From JBBDQZ01 sp040905705 (GTDB lineage: Bacteria; Bacteroidota; Rhodothermia; Balneolales; Natronogracilivirgulaceae): DNA of 64,000 bases. Below, piece by piece: positions 53,682-63,486 of this stretch. Below the pieces are notes generated by a model. That model was not told the DNA's origin and made no database searches. It saw only the letters and a list, made by a program, of their open reading frames with translations. Numbering within the stretch: position 1 is the first letter of the stretch; the number at the start of each line of letters is the position of its first letter. The DNA is taken from assembly GCA_040905705.1 (NCBI GenBank), contig JBBDQZ010000024.1, forward strand, positions 80,895 to 144,894, written 5' to 3'. The position numbers were made by a program, and so were the translations under genes.

Positions 53682-54434
53682 ATGGACAAGAAGGTCTCAT
53701 CAAGAATGATTCGATCTATAGACGATTACGTCAATGGCAAGCTAGGTATGCAAGAAGTGGATGCCTTGTGGATACAGCTATTACGGTATCCGGAATACTA
53801 TCGTTATTTAAAGACACAAGCGGCTCTAAAAAAACAATATCGGAAGAACCACACACCGCATAATATAGGACTTGGCAGGAAACTAATCTCCGCAAGTACT
53901 GCCCCATGGATAGCAACAGCCGCGGCCCTACTGTTGGTCTTTCTGTTATACTCAATTTTTCGAATTACCTATACACCTCAGATTAACCCGGTAATGAACG
54001 AAATAAACCTGCTCCATCTCATTTCTCCGGATGTAACACGTTCTTCAACCCAAGAAAGTCTTTCTGAGGAAGAACAGCTTCTTCAAAACGCCTTCTCCCT
54101 TTCAATTGCCGGTGATATCAATCGAGCCATCGGCATATACAAGTCTCTTGAAGAGGATGAACATTATAGAAATACCGTACTTTTCAATCAGGGCATCCTT
54201 TACTACAACGTCGGAAACTATTCAGACGCCGTATCCGCTTTTAATCAAACTGCGTGTCGGGATTTTTCAGATAATCTGTATACCGAACAATGTTTTTGGT
54301 TTTTAACAAACAGTTATATCGCGATTGAAGAATTTGAACGTGCACGCGAGACAGCGCAGCAGACCCGTGCATCAAATGGCATCTATCGTAACGATGCTGA
54401 TGTTCTGCTGAAAAGGCTTGAAAAACATCCCTGA
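53682..54434 (+). CDS. Membrane TPR protein, putative anti-sigma partner
   Basis: 250 residues. The cytoplasmic N-terminus (1-70, SIDDYVNGKLGMQEVDALWI, PEYYRYLKTQAALKKQ) is followed by one membrane helix (about 75-97, WIATAAALLLVFLLYSIF) and TPR-like repeats at about 145-245 (LQNAFSLSIAGDINRAIGIY, ILYYNVGNYSDAVSAFNQTA, AIEEFERARETAQQ). Gene order and a soluble-TM-periplasmic layout suggest an anti-sigma sensor controlling the upstream sigma factor, but no canonical anti-sigma motif is visible. A terminator begins at its stop codon. Confidence 0.65.
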   Translation: MDKKVSSRMIRSIDDYVNGKLGMQEVDALWIQLLRYPEYYRYLKTQAALKKQYRKNHTPHNIGLGRKLISASTAPWIATAAALLLVFLLYSIFRITYTPQINPVMNEINLLHLISPDVTRSSTQESLSEEEQLLQNAFSLSIAGDINRAIGIYKSLEEDEHYRNTVLFNQGILYYNVGNYSDAVSAFNQTACRDFSDNLYTEQCFWFLTNSYIAIEEFERARETAQQTRASNGIYRNDADVLLKRLEKHP

Positions 54435-54459
54435 GTGACTTCCGGTCACTCTGTTTTTT
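54433..54459 (+). terminator. Terminator of the sigma factor / TPR gene pair
   Basis: Stem GAGTGAC (54433-54439) and GTCACTC (54445-54451), five-base loop TTCCG, then TG and a T run. It overlaps the stop codon of the TPR gene. Confidence 0.85.
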
Positions 54460-54674
54460 ACTGACAAAGAATTTCTGTACTTAATAGCCCATTTAATCTT
54501 CTGTTTCGTATCTTCCAGACATCCGGATTGTACCATCGGTTAACGCCATTTTACAAGACCCAGCGGGAAGGGTTTCGAGTGATCCGATCTGATAATATGC
54601 TTGCGAGAAACCTTTTCGGATAGCATTATTGTTTGATCATGAAAACCCCTTCACTATAAACACAACCCTGACAA

Positions 54675-55709
54675 GTGACAAATCCTCTTTTGAGTGCAAC
54701 CGAACGCGATGCAGGTTTTGAACAACATATTCGACCGGCTCGACTGCAGGAGTTCATTGGCCAAAAAAAGATCATCTCAAATCTCGAGGTGTTCATCACT
54801 GCAGCCCGACAACGCAGCGAAGCACTGGACCATGTGATCCTTTCAGGTCCACCAGGCCTTGGAAAAACGACTTTAGCTTACATAATAGCACAAGAACTGG
54901 GGGTGCAAATCAAGCCAACCACCGGACCGGTCCTGGAAAAGCCTGGAGATCTCGCCGGCATGCTTACCAATCTGGAAGTGGGTGATGTCTTATTTATTGA
55001 TGAAATACATCGGCTTAATCCTGTTATAGAGGAGTACCTCTATTCCGCCATGGAAGATTTTAAACTGGACATTGTCATAGATTCAGGCCCCAGTGCCCGG
55101 AGTGTTCAAATTGATTTGATGCCGTTCACTCTTATCGGTGCAACTACGCGAAAAGGTTTGCTTACCTCTCCACTGAGAGCACGTTTCGGTATAGACTTGC
55201 GACTGGATTATTATGGAGTGGAATTACTACAGCGTATTGCCGTTCGCTCCGCAGGTATTCTCGGACTACGTATTACCGATAGCGGCGCTTATGAACTGGC
55301 CCGCAGAAGCAGGGGTACACCTCGCATTGTAAACCGGTTGTTACGCCGAACCCGGGATTTTGCCGAGGTGGGAAATAAGAAAGTGATTGATGATAAAATA
55401 GCGGACAAGGCACTGAACGCCCTGGATGTTGACCCCCGGGGACTGGATGAGATGGATATACGTATTCTAAACAGTATTATAGAAAATTATCGTGGCGGGC
55501 CTGTTGGGCTGGGAACACTGGCGGTGGCCGTTGGTGAGGACAAAGGTACTATTGAAGAGGTCTATGAGCCATTTCTCATCCAGGAAGGATTCTTGCAGCG
55601 CACTCCGAAAGGAAGGGTGACCACACAGAAGGCATATGAATATCTCGGGATCCCCTCTCCTGATCGTTCCACTAATAAAGATCTGTTCTCATCCCACGGA
55701 CCAAGATAA
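54675..55709 (+). CDS. ruvB: Holliday junction branch migration ATPase RuvB
   Basis: 344 residues from a GTG start at 54675. AAA+ motor: IRPARLQEFIGQKKIISNLE, Walker A GPPGLGKTTLAYIIAQELG, Walker B LFIDEIHRLNPVIEEYLYSA, the RuvB segment LMPFTLIGATTRKGLLTSPL with the arginine finger in RARFGI, and the C-terminal winged helix (about 265-335, GGPVGLGTLAVAVGEDKGTI). ruvA and ruvC lie 34 kb away in the same window. Confidence 0.97.
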   Translation: MTNPLLSATERDAGFEQHIRPARLQEFIGQKKIISNLEVFITAARQRSEALDHVILSGPPGLGKTTLAYIIAQELGVQIKPTTGPVLEKPGDLAGMLTNLEVGDVLFIDEIHRLNPVIEEYLYSAMEDFKLDIVIDSGPSARSVQIDLMPFTLIGATTRKGLLTSPLRARFGIDLRLDYYGVELLQRIAVRSAGILGLRITDSGAYELARRSRGTPRIVNRLLRRTRDFAEVGNKKVIDDKIADKALNALDVDPRGLDEMDIRILNSIIENYRGGPVGLGTLAVAVGEDKGTIEEVYEPFLIQEGFLQRTPKGRVTTQKAYEYLGIPSPDRSTNKDLFSSHGPR

Positions 55710-55958
55710 TTGAAGTGACAAAATAGGCTCCCTTTATTGAATGCCCTCTTGATGGAAAATTCCAACACACAATCAACTATTTAAATTATTGGGGCTTCTA
55801 ATATGCTGATATATCAAATTATATTTAAACTCCTGAATTAGTAGGATTAAGGGAGCGTGTTTCAGCTGGCCGTCACTTTTCAATATACACGCAGTTTTTT
55901 GTATCTTGAATAAGTAAATGAAAATATACAAATGCATAAGATTGATCTTTAACCTGTT

Positions 55959-57110
55959 ATGAAAAATCTTTTTACCTCAGAATCTGTTTCCGAAGGACAC
56001 CCCGATAAAGTATCGGACCAAATTTCAGACGCCATTCTTGATGCGATGCTGGAACAAGACCCGGACTCAAGGGTCGCTGTTGAAACCCTTTGCACAACGG
56101 GATTAGTTGTGGTATCCGGGGAAGTAACCACAAAAGCGTATGTAGATGTACAGGAATTGGTGCGCGATGTAATTCGTGAAATTGGTTACACAAAACCCGG
56201 TTATCGTTTCGATGCCGATTCTTGCGGGGTTCTTGTAGCCATACACCAACAAAGCCCTGATATCGCTATGGGTGTGGATCGTCTGGGCGCCGGCGATCAA
56301 GGCATGATGTTCGGATATGCCATAGACGAAACCGATACATACATGCCTATGTCGCTTCAATTTGCACACAACCTGATGCGCGAACTGGCTTATCTCCGAA
56401 AGAACACTAACGATATGCCTTATCTGAGGCCCGACAGCAAAAGCCAGGTAACCATCGAATACGATGATAATAACCAACCACTACGGGTGCATACCATAGT
56501 TGTTTCTACCCAACATGATGATAGTGTAAGTCAGGAAAGGATTCAGGAAGATATCAAAAAGTATCTTATCCCACGTGCAGTTCCTGAAGAACTGATTGAC
56601 TCCGACACCTTCTTTCACATTAACCCAACCGGTAATTTTGTGATCGGCGGCCCTCATGGAGATACCGGACTAACCGGACGTAAGATTATTGTAGATACAT
56701 ATGGAGGTCATGGTGCACATGGTGGCGGTGCTTTTTCAGGAAAAGACTCCTCCAAAGTGGATCGAAGTGCCGCTTATGCCGCACGACACATTGCCAAAAA
56801 TATTGTCGCTGCCGGTCTTGCAAATGAGTGCCTCATTCAGCTCGCTTACGCAATAGGTGTGGTGGATCCGGTCTCCATTAACGTAAAAACTTTTGGCACA
56901 GGTAAATTGAGTGATGCTGAACTGGCCCAATTGGTCAGCGAATCCTTCGATTGTACCCCCGATGGCATCATTAACCGTTTTGATCTGAAAAAACCACTTT
57001 TCCGTAAAACGGCAACTTATGGTCATTTCGGTCGCAATGAATTTCCCTGGGAAAAACTTGACTATGTCGAAAAACTGAAAGATCTTTCGGAAAGAAAGGT
57101 GGGAATCTGA
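55959..57110 (+). CDS. metK: S-adenosylmethionine synthetase
   Basis: 383 residues, normal MetK length. Start FTSESVSEGHPDKVSDQISD (ATP/metal site), GEVTTKAYVDVQELVRDVIR, GAGDQGMMFGYAIDET, the P-loop-like GGPHGDTGLTGRKIIVDTYG, GAHGGGAFSGKDSSKVDRSA and the C-terminal TATYGHFGR. It makes SAM from methionine and ATP, downstream of MetH in the cycle. No SAM riboswitch pattern was recognised in the 249-bp leader. cstA follows after 49 bp. Confidence 0.98.
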   Translation: MKNLFTSESVSEGHPDKVSDQISDAILDAMLEQDPDSRVAVETLCTTGLVVVSGEVTTKAYVDVQELVRDVIREIGYTKPGYRFDADSCGVLVAIHQQSPDIAMGVDRLGAGDQGMMFGYAIDETDTYMPMSLQFAHNLMRELAYLRKNTNDMPYLRPDSKSQVTIEYDDNNQPLRVHTIVVSTQHDDSVSQERIQEDIKKYLIPRAVPEELIDSDTFFHINPTGNFVIGGPHGDTGLTGRKIIVDTYGGHGAHGGGAFSGKDSSKVDRSAAYAARHIAKNIVAAGLANECLIQLAYAIGVVDPVSINVKTFGTGKLSDAELAQLVSESFDCTPDGIINRFDLKKPLFRKTATYGHFGRNEFPWEKLDYVEKLKDLSERKVGI

Positions 57111-57159
57111 CGATTTTTCGTAATATAGAACGGCAACTCGTGTACCATATCTTTTCGAT

Positions 57160-58818
57160 ATGTCAGTAATCGTCATTCTGACAGGATCCATTGCCATTTT
57201 GCTGAGTGCCTATCGTTATTATGGCTCCTACATAACACGCAAACTTGGCATCGATAACAACAATATCACCCCTGCGCACAACCAGAAGGACGGGGTGGAT
57301 TACGTTCCGAGTAATCGTTTCATTGTATTGGGTCATCACTTTGCTTCGATTGCAGGTGCCGGCCCAATCATCGGGCCGGTCATCGCCGTCTCATTCGGCT
57401 GGATACCGGCACTGGTATGGATTCTGATTGGTGGCATTTTTTTTGGTGCGGTCCATGACATTATTTCCATGAGTGCCTCTCTCCGAAACCGGGGGAAATC
57501 CATCGGAGAAATCATACAGCTACACATTGGAAGCGCAGGAAAGAAACTTTTTCTGATCTTTGCTTTTGCCACTCTCATGTTGGTAATCGCTGTATTCATA
57601 GATATTGTGGCCAAGACTTTTGTCACCGTTCCCTCTGCCGCTTCCGCCTCGGTCTTTTTCATTTTGCTTGCATTATTGTTTGGATTAATTGTTAACAGGT
57701 TCGGCTTTCCATTGTGGAGCAGTACCATTGTCGGTGTAGTACTGATGTACTTTTTTATTTATCTGGGCGAACTAATTCCACTTGACTTCTCTTATGGTGT
57801 ATGGCTTGCCATGCTGATCATTTATATTTTCATAGCTGCCGTAACACCGGTCCCCGTTTTGCTACAACCCCGTGATTTTCTTAATTCCTTTTTGCTCTAC
57901 GGAATGATGCTTTTCGGTATGGCAGGCGTTCTGTTTAGCAATCCGCAAATAGAAATGGCTCCTACCATCCATTTTCATGTTGAAACGCTCGGTTTCTTGT
58001 TTCCGGTTTTGTTTGTAACGATTGCGTGTGGAGCCATTTCGGGATTCCATTCTCTTGTAGCCTCTGGGACAACCTCGAAACAAATTAACAAGGAAGAAGA
58101 TGTCAAATTGATTGGTTTCGGTGGAATGCTTATAGAGACACTGTTGGCCGTTGTCGCCGTTATGGCGGTAGCTGTTATAACACGAGCTGATTTTACAGCA
58201 CGTCTGATAGATGTTGGCCCGGTCACTCTTTTTTCCGAAGGACTCGGAGGATTTATTTCCTCACTTGGAATTCCCTCTGCTATAGCAATCTCTTTTGTTG
58301 CACTTACCGTTTCAGCATTTGCACTCACTACTCTGGACACCTGTACGAGGCTGGCTCGGTTCATAATTCAGGAGTATGCGGATGACCTGGCCGATTCTAA
58401 ACCGAAAACATATCTGCAAAACCGGTTCTTCTCTACCATCTTAGTGGTAATTCTCAGCGGATCATTACTTCTTACCGGACAATTCGAGCAACTTTGGCCC
58501 ATATTTGGGTCTGCCAATCAGTTACTGGCCGCTCTGGCATTACTGGCCGGTACGGTCTGGCTTACCAAGATGAATATAAATCCGATTTTTACAGTTATCC
58601 CGATGATCTTCATGTTTTTGGTAACCTTGATGTCACTACTGATTTTTGCATGGAATCAGTTTCAGCAAAACTCATGGTTTCTGAGTTTGTTGTCAGTGGT
58701 ATTATTTTGTTTGGCACTGTTGCTCGCAGCGATGGCACGAAATAGTTTGAAAAAATTTTACAACAAGGAAAAGATTAATCAAGTCAAAAGGGACATTGAA
58801 ACGGTATCTGCAACATAG
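57160..58818 (+). CDS. cstA: Carbon starvation protein CstA-family transporter
   Basis: 552-residue polytopic membrane protein with about 14 hydrophobic segments. Family signatures are DGVDYVPSNRFIVLGHHFAS, IAGAGPIIGPVIAVSFGWIP, VHDIISMSASLRNRGKSIGE and the C-terminal LTTLDTCTRLARFIIQEYAD and FGSANQLLAALALL. E. coli CstA (701 residues) imports peptides or pyruvate in starvation; this is the shorter family form. It follows metK by 49 bp and may share its transcript. Confidence 0.92.
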   Translation: MSVIVILTGSIAILLSAYRYYGSYITRKLGIDNNNITPAHNQKDGVDYVPSNRFIVLGHHFASIAGAGPIIGPVIAVSFGWIPALVWILIGGIFFGAVHDIISMSASLRNRGKSIGEIIQLHIGSAGKKLFLIFAFATLMLVIAVFIDIVAKTFVTVPSAASASVFFILLALLFGLIVNRFGFPLWSSTIVGVVLMYFFIYLGELIPLDFSYGVWLAMLIIYIFIAAVTPVPVLLQPRDFLNSFLLYGMMLFGMAGVLFSNPQIEMAPTIHFHVETLGFLFPVLFVTIACGAISGFHSLVASGTTSKQINKEEDVKLIGFGGMLIETLLAVVAVMAVAVITRADFTARLIDVGPVTLFSEGLGGFISSLGIPSAIAISFVALTVSAFALTTLDTCTRLARFIIQEYADDLADSKPKTYLQNRFFSTILVVILSGSLLLTGQFEQLWPIFGSANQLLAALALLAGTVWLTKMNINPIFTVIPMIFMFLVTLMSLLIFAWNQFQQNSWFLSLLSVVLFCLALLLAAMARNSLKKFYNKEKINQVKRDIETVSAT

Positions 58819-58881
58819 AACGTGCTGTACATCTTTATATCAATGTCTCAACGCGCGTTTACCTCTCACAGAACTTGCTTA

Positions 58882-61821
58882 ATGAACGTTTTTATGGGGT
58901 ATTGCAATCCCATTGTTTTTGTATCCGTAATTTTGATACTTTCTGGCGGGGGAGATTTTGCTACCGCTCAAATATATAATAATGTATACCGTCCGGCACG
59001 TCCGGAGTGGAATCAACTTCAGACACCACACTTCAGAATACTATTTCAGGAGGGAGAAGAGTCTGCTGCAATTCAAAGTGCCGCCATTCTTGAAGAACAA
59101 TATCCACTGGCTCAATCACTTGTCGGTGGATCCCTCACAAATATGCCGGTGGTTCTGAATGGAAAAAATGATCTGTCCAACGGATATGTAACCACACTCC
59201 ATTTCCGGATTGAAGTGGAAATACCAAGGCCTAAAGGAAAAAGTTCAAATCCTTTGGATGGTAATTGGCTCAACTCCGTCATGCCGCACGAGCTGGTACA
59301 TGCCCTTCATCTAAATGTCACCCCATTCCCGGGGGTGTCCTGGTTTATTCGCTATTTTTCACCGGATGTTGCCAGAACCATGCATTTTGCCGCACCACTT
59401 GGACTGCATGAAGGCGTCGCAGTTTTTCATGACACGCATCATCATTACGGGATTAGCGGCCGTGGAAACCACCCCTACTTTACTCACCAGTACCTTGCCG
59501 CATTCGACAGCAGAAATAGATGGTCCCTAGACCAAATGCTTATGGCTCCAACTTATTCATATCCATTCGACCGTCATTATATCGGTGGTTATGAATTTAT
59601 CCGTTGGTTGCAATATAGATATGGCATGGAGACAACCCGTGAAACCATCCGGTTTGTTTCGAGATGGCCATTTCTGGGTTATGGAAGTGCGCTCTGGTAT
59701 TACACCGGGGTGCGTCCTTCCATACTATTCAGACAGTATGAAAAAGATCAAGAAGAAACCCGAAGCAACACCCTGCAGGCTTCCACAAAACCAGTCTTAG
59801 ATAAGCCATTCAAATCGTTAGCCAACCTGTCCACTCAGCGCCCACATCGGCCCTTTTGGATTTCTGAAAACACGATTATCTATTACGCTACCTCTTATAA
59901 CCAGCGTCCCGGATTTTATCTTTTTAATATACAGAGTGGCAATAATGAACTGGCGTTTGAAACCGGTTCCGTTGAGGACTTCGTATTTGATCTTCATGCA
60001 GACCGTTCCCGTTTTTTGTACGCTAGATACCATCGTCATCCCTATTATCATAATTATCACCGCATGATGGTCCATGAGGCTATCCTGGAAAATAATGATC
60101 AAAAATATAATGCTTCGGAATATGAGGATAATTCCCGTATGCGAAGCCACATGTCCCTTAATTTTTCAGGACAACCTGTCAGATCGATAGAAAGAGTTCA
60201 TGCGCCGGTATACGGACCTGAAAACACGATATGGGGCTTACAATCACATCATGAAACTAACTTGATTGTTCGATTAAAAGATTGGCAAACAAATCATATG
60301 GAGTTAGACACTTTGCTCGTACCGAATCAGGGGCATTTTGTACAGATCGCTTTTCATCCGCAGCACTCCGATTCTTTGGTTCTGTTAGCCAACCGGGACG
60401 GACTTCTCGGACTCTGGTTGTTGGATCAGAATTACCTCGCAGAGTTTAATGAGCGCAAACCCGATATCGTGTTTGAAAAAGGATCGATATATGACCCCGC
60501 CTGGCACCCAGATGGTAATCGTCTCTTATTCACCTCCGATCAAAACGGGACCATGAATTTTTATGAATATCGTCTAAAAGAGTCTTCTCTATTTCAATTG
60601 ACCGACCACCCGTATGGAATCATGGAAGGTCAATACAGTCCAAAAGGTAATCGACTGGTCGGCAAACAGATACGAGATAATGGCTTTGAACTTGTTATTC
60701 TGGAAAAAGACGACTTATTAGATATACGTATTCCGGAAAATAAATGGGAAAAACCCTCCTTTTCCGGGTTGTCTCCATCTCCCATTTACCAAAAAAAATC
60801 TGGTTCCGAAAACTGGAACATTTCTTCCTACCAAACCGGCCTGAAATGGTTAACGCCCCGTTCATTTTTCCCTTACTGGAAAAATGAGTCACCATACATC
60901 GGGAATCGTTATGGTGCCAGCTTCTCCGGCGGTGATGTTTTAAGAAGAAATCGATATCTCCTGGATTTCAGTACCTCAAATAATCGGTTTTGGTATCACC
61001 TGGAATATCAGTATAGCGGCTTTTATCCGGGGTTTCAACTGAACGGATATCATCAACCACTGCAAACATCAGATCAATTTTGGGAGCAACAAGGGATCAG
61101 GCTCGAAATACCGTTTCATTATGTATTCGACCACGATACACGGACTTCTTCTTTCACCTATATTCCGGGGTTTGATATTCTTAGACAGCGAATAATAAGA
61201 ACCGACGGGGATGTGACCGGAAGCTGGATACAAAGAATTATAGTGTCTCAACATGTGTCGTATCAACATAAACTGCAACAAAATATCAGGGATGTTCAGC
61301 CAAATACGGGTTGGCTTTTTTTTGCACGCACTGAGTGGGATCTTGATTCTGAATTTCCGGCGGGTAAAATGCGTGCACTGAGAATCGGGACATACCGCTA
61401 TTTATCATTTCAGTTAAAAAAGAACCGGTCCCTCCGGATTGGAACCGAATGGATCACTCAGAATCAACCGTTATATGATATTAGTGGATTTTATTCCTTC
61501 GGTTTTTATGATCATATCCTGTCCGGTATTAATAATGCTTCGAGATGGAATACTCGTTACACTATTCCTGTTTGGCATGTAGATCGTGGACAAATCCTGT
61601 TGCCCCTCTTTTTTGATCGTTTTTATGTCGTAGTTTTCAGTGATACTGTTGTTCCACTGATTTCCAATGATTTAGAGAACCTCTATCACAATTCAAGAAC
61701 TCTGATAGGTGGGGGCCTGCAATTGAGAATGCGTATTTTTAATTTTCCTTTGGATATCGGTGTGACCACGGCATATGAACCGACTCGTGGAAAGGTTTCC
61801 TTTTTTATGGGCTCCTTTTGA
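58882..61821 (+). CDS. Exported metalloprotease-like protein with propeller and C-terminal barrel-like region
   Basis: 979 residues from the ATG at 58882, chosen because it gives a good signal peptide (FVSVILILSGGGDFATAQ); the frame is open to a GTG at 58822. N-terminal part (about 30-300): a gluzincin-like zinc site with HELVH (residues 136-140, in MPHELVHALHL) and a possible third ligand Glu177 in GLHEGVAVF. Middle (about 320-620): PD40/WD40-like repeats such as IYDPAWHPDGNRLLFTSDQN and YSPKGNRLVGKQI. C-terminus (about 680-979): aromatic beta strands ending in KVSFFMGSF, like an outer-membrane barrel. It is probably a surface-attached peptidase or biopolymer-handling protein; no closer family recognised. 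It follows cstA closely. Confidence 0.75.
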   Translation: MNVFMGYCNPIVFVSVILILSGGGDFATAQIYNNVYRPARPEWNQLQTPHFRILFQEGEESAAIQSAAILEEQYPLAQSLVGGSLTNMPVVLNGKNDLSNGYVTTLHFRIEVEIPRPKGKSSNPLDGNWLNSVMPHELVHALHLNVTPFPGVSWFIRYFSPDVARTMHFAAPLGLHEGVAVFHDTHHHYGISGRGNHPYFTHQYLAAFDSRNRWSLDQMLMAPTYSYPFDRHYIGGYEFIRWLQYRYGMETTRETIRFVSRWPFLGYGSALWYYTGVRPSILFRQYEKDQEETRSNTLQASTKPVLDKPFKSLANLSTQRPHRPFWISENTIIYYATSYNQRPGFYLFNIQSGNNELAFETGSVEDFVFDLHADRSRFLYARYHRHPYYHNYHRMMVHEAILENNDQKYNASEYEDNSRMRSHMSLNFSGQPVRSIERVHAPVYGPENTIWGLQSHHETNLIVRLKDWQTNHMELDTLLVPNQGHFVQIAFHPQHSDSLVLLANRDGLLGLWLLDQNYLAEFNERKPDIVFEKGSIYDPAWHPDGNRLLFTSDQNGTMNFYEYRLKESSLFQLTDHPYGIMEGQYSPKGNRLVGKQIRDNGFELVILEKDDLLDIRIPENKWEKPSFSGLSPSPIYQKKSGSENWNISSYQTGLKWLTPRSFFPYWKNESPYIGNRYGASFSGGDVLRRNRYLLDFSTSNNRFWYHLEYQYSGFYPGFQLNGYHQPLQTSDQFWEQQGIRLEIPFHYVFDHDTRTSSFTYIPGFDILRQRIIRTDGDVTGSWIQRIIVSQHVSYQHKLQQNIRDVQPNTGWLFFARTEWDLDSEFPAGKMRALRIGTYRYLSFQLKKNRSLRIGTEWITQNQPLYDISGFYSFGFYDHILSGINNASRWNTRYTIPVWHVDRGQILLPLFFDRFYVVVFSDTVVPLISNDLENLYHNSRTLIGGGLQLRMRIFNFPLDIGVTTAYEPTRGKVSFFMGSF

Positions 61822-61958
61822 CAGGGACGCATTGTAAATTAACTGCCCGCCAATTCCGATAAAGAAAGTACGGATTACAAATGAAATCTTTATATAAGCT
61901 TACATCTGTTTTTATGATTTCCTGTCAGAAAAATTTTCAACTATTATAGGGCCATAAC

Positions 61959-62960
61959 TCAATTTATACTTCCGATTTCAATTATTTTATACGCGTCTGA
62001 TTTGTAATGACTTATAATCTTCTCCTTAATATCTTGTCTGGCAATGATTGTCAACCCTATTCCAAGATTGAAAGCCTGGCGCATATCTGCATCAGGCACA
62101 TTTCCTTCCCTTTTAATCAGCTTGAATATTTCCGGCCAACGCCATCGATCCCAATCTACATTTAAAAAACAATTCTTTGGAAGAATACGCCGTGTATTTC
62201 CCTCAATACCACCACCTGTAATATGAGCAAACCCTTTTACTCCCTCCACATTTTTAAGTACTCTAATAAGAGGTAAATATGATGGATGAATTTGTAAAAG
62301 ATTCTCAGACAGCGTCATTTTCAAGAGTTCTATATAATCATCTATCTTATATTTATTAAAAAGAATTTTTCGGGCAAGTGAATAACCATTCGTATGAAGC
62401 CCATTACCAATTACACCGAGAACAATATCCCCTTTTAAAATTTTCGATCCATCTATAATTTGTTTCCTGTCAACAACCCCTACCACTGTTCCCGCCAAAT
62501 CAAATTCACCTTCAGCATAGATATCCGGCATTTCGGCTGTTTCCCCTCCGATTAGTGCACACCCATTCTCTTTGCAGGCAATACTGAATCCTTTTAAAAC
62601 ATCATATGCAATACCTTGTTCCAGCTTTCCTGTGGAAAAATAATCAAGAAAAAAAAGAGGTTCCGCCCCACACACAGCAATATCATTTACACAGTGGTTT
62701 ACAAGATCCTGGCCAACTGTATGATAAATGTTAGCCATAAAAGCTACTTTCAATTTGGTTCCAACTCCATCCACACTACTTACCAGCACTGGTTTATCCA
62801 TGCTTGAAAAATCCGGTTGGTAAAACCCTCCGAAGCCACCTATCGATTTGATAACTTTCGGATTATGTGTTTCCGTTACAAGTTCTTTAATCGATGACAC
62901 AAATCTGTTTCCGGCTTCAATATCTACCCCGGAAGTTTTATAAGTTATCTTTTTGGACAT
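61959..62960 (-). CDS. purM: Phosphoribosylformylglycinamidine cyclo-ligase
   Basis: 333 residues. AIR synthetase of purine biosynthesis: YKTSGVDIEAGNRFVSSIKE at the start, LVSSVDGVGTKLKVAFM, HCVNDIAVCGAEPLFFLDYF, GGETAEMPDIYAEGEFDLAG, HTNGYSLARKILF and GFAHITGGGIEGNTRRILP are all intact. It converges on the metalloprotease-like gene and diverges from dtd across a 526-bp gap. No other pur gene is in the window. Confidence 0.97.
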   Translation of the reverse strand: MSKKITYKTSGVDIEAGNRFVSSIKELVTETHNPKVIKSIGGFGGFYQPDFSSMDKPVLVSSVDGVGTKLKVAFMANIYHTVGQDLVNHCVNDIAVCGAEPLFFLDYFSTGKLEQGIAYDVLKGFSIACKENGCALIGGETAEMPDIYAEGEFDLAGTVVGVVDRKQIIDGSKILKGDIVLGVIGNGLHTNGYSLARKILFNKYKIDDYIELLKMTLSENLLQIHPSYLPLIRVLKNVEGVKGFAHITGGGIEGNTRRILPKNCFLNVDWDRWRWPEIFKLIKREGNVPDADMRQAFNLGIGLTIIARQDIKEKIISHYKSDAYKIIEIGSIN

Positions 62961-63486
62961 TCTGCAATATTTTTAAACCAGTGAAAAATTTTGAGATAAG
63001 AATGCTTTGACAGTTAAGCAACATTTATTGAAAAACTGATTCCGTAAGAATGAATTGGAACCATCTAAAGTTTGCTACAATCGGTTTTAAAACCAAGCTT
63101 GATTTTAACTTTTTTTCCACAGAGTGTTTCTATAATTAAATAGTTTATTAGTAAATATAGTTTTAGTTATTGTTGGTGTTGATATGTTAATATTTTTTTT
63201 ATGCCTATAAAATGCATTTATAAACGATAGGTGTGGAAAAAAAAGTTAATAAATAACTGTCTGTTGAAAGAGAAAATCAGGGTAACATCAGGTTATAAAC
63301 AGTCATATAAATGGCACATATATTTAGACACATTTTTACTAACACAACGTATACCAGTTTCTCCGTGTTTAAAAGTGGTCTCTCGAAGTTTATAATTGAT
63401 TTCTTTTAAACATACTATAACTTTAGAGCGGATGTCCACAAATTACGGGGTTTGTTATCCCCATACTTGTTAACAATTATATATCT
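62961..63486. other. 526-bp AT-rich divergent gap purM/dtd with DnaA-box-like sequences (candidate oriC)
   Basis: No ORF found. DnaA-box-like 9-mers: TTTTCCACA (63113-63121, +), TGTGGAAAA (63232-63240, the same box on -), ATGTCCACA (63432-63440) and TTATCCCCA (63455-63463). The two TTTTCCACA sites flank a very AT-rich stretch (about 63125-63230). It could be an origin or simply a long AT-rich promoter region. Confidence 0.35.

Noticed and set aside
55710..55958. Possible SAM riboswitch before metK
   Set aside because: No conserved SAM riboswitch core or clear terminator hairpin was recognised in the leader.
58822..58881. Longer start of the metalloprotease-like protein (GTG at 58822)
   Set aside because: It would put about 20 polar residues before the signal peptide and lies 4 bp after the cstA stop; the ATG at 58882 gives a normal signal peptide.
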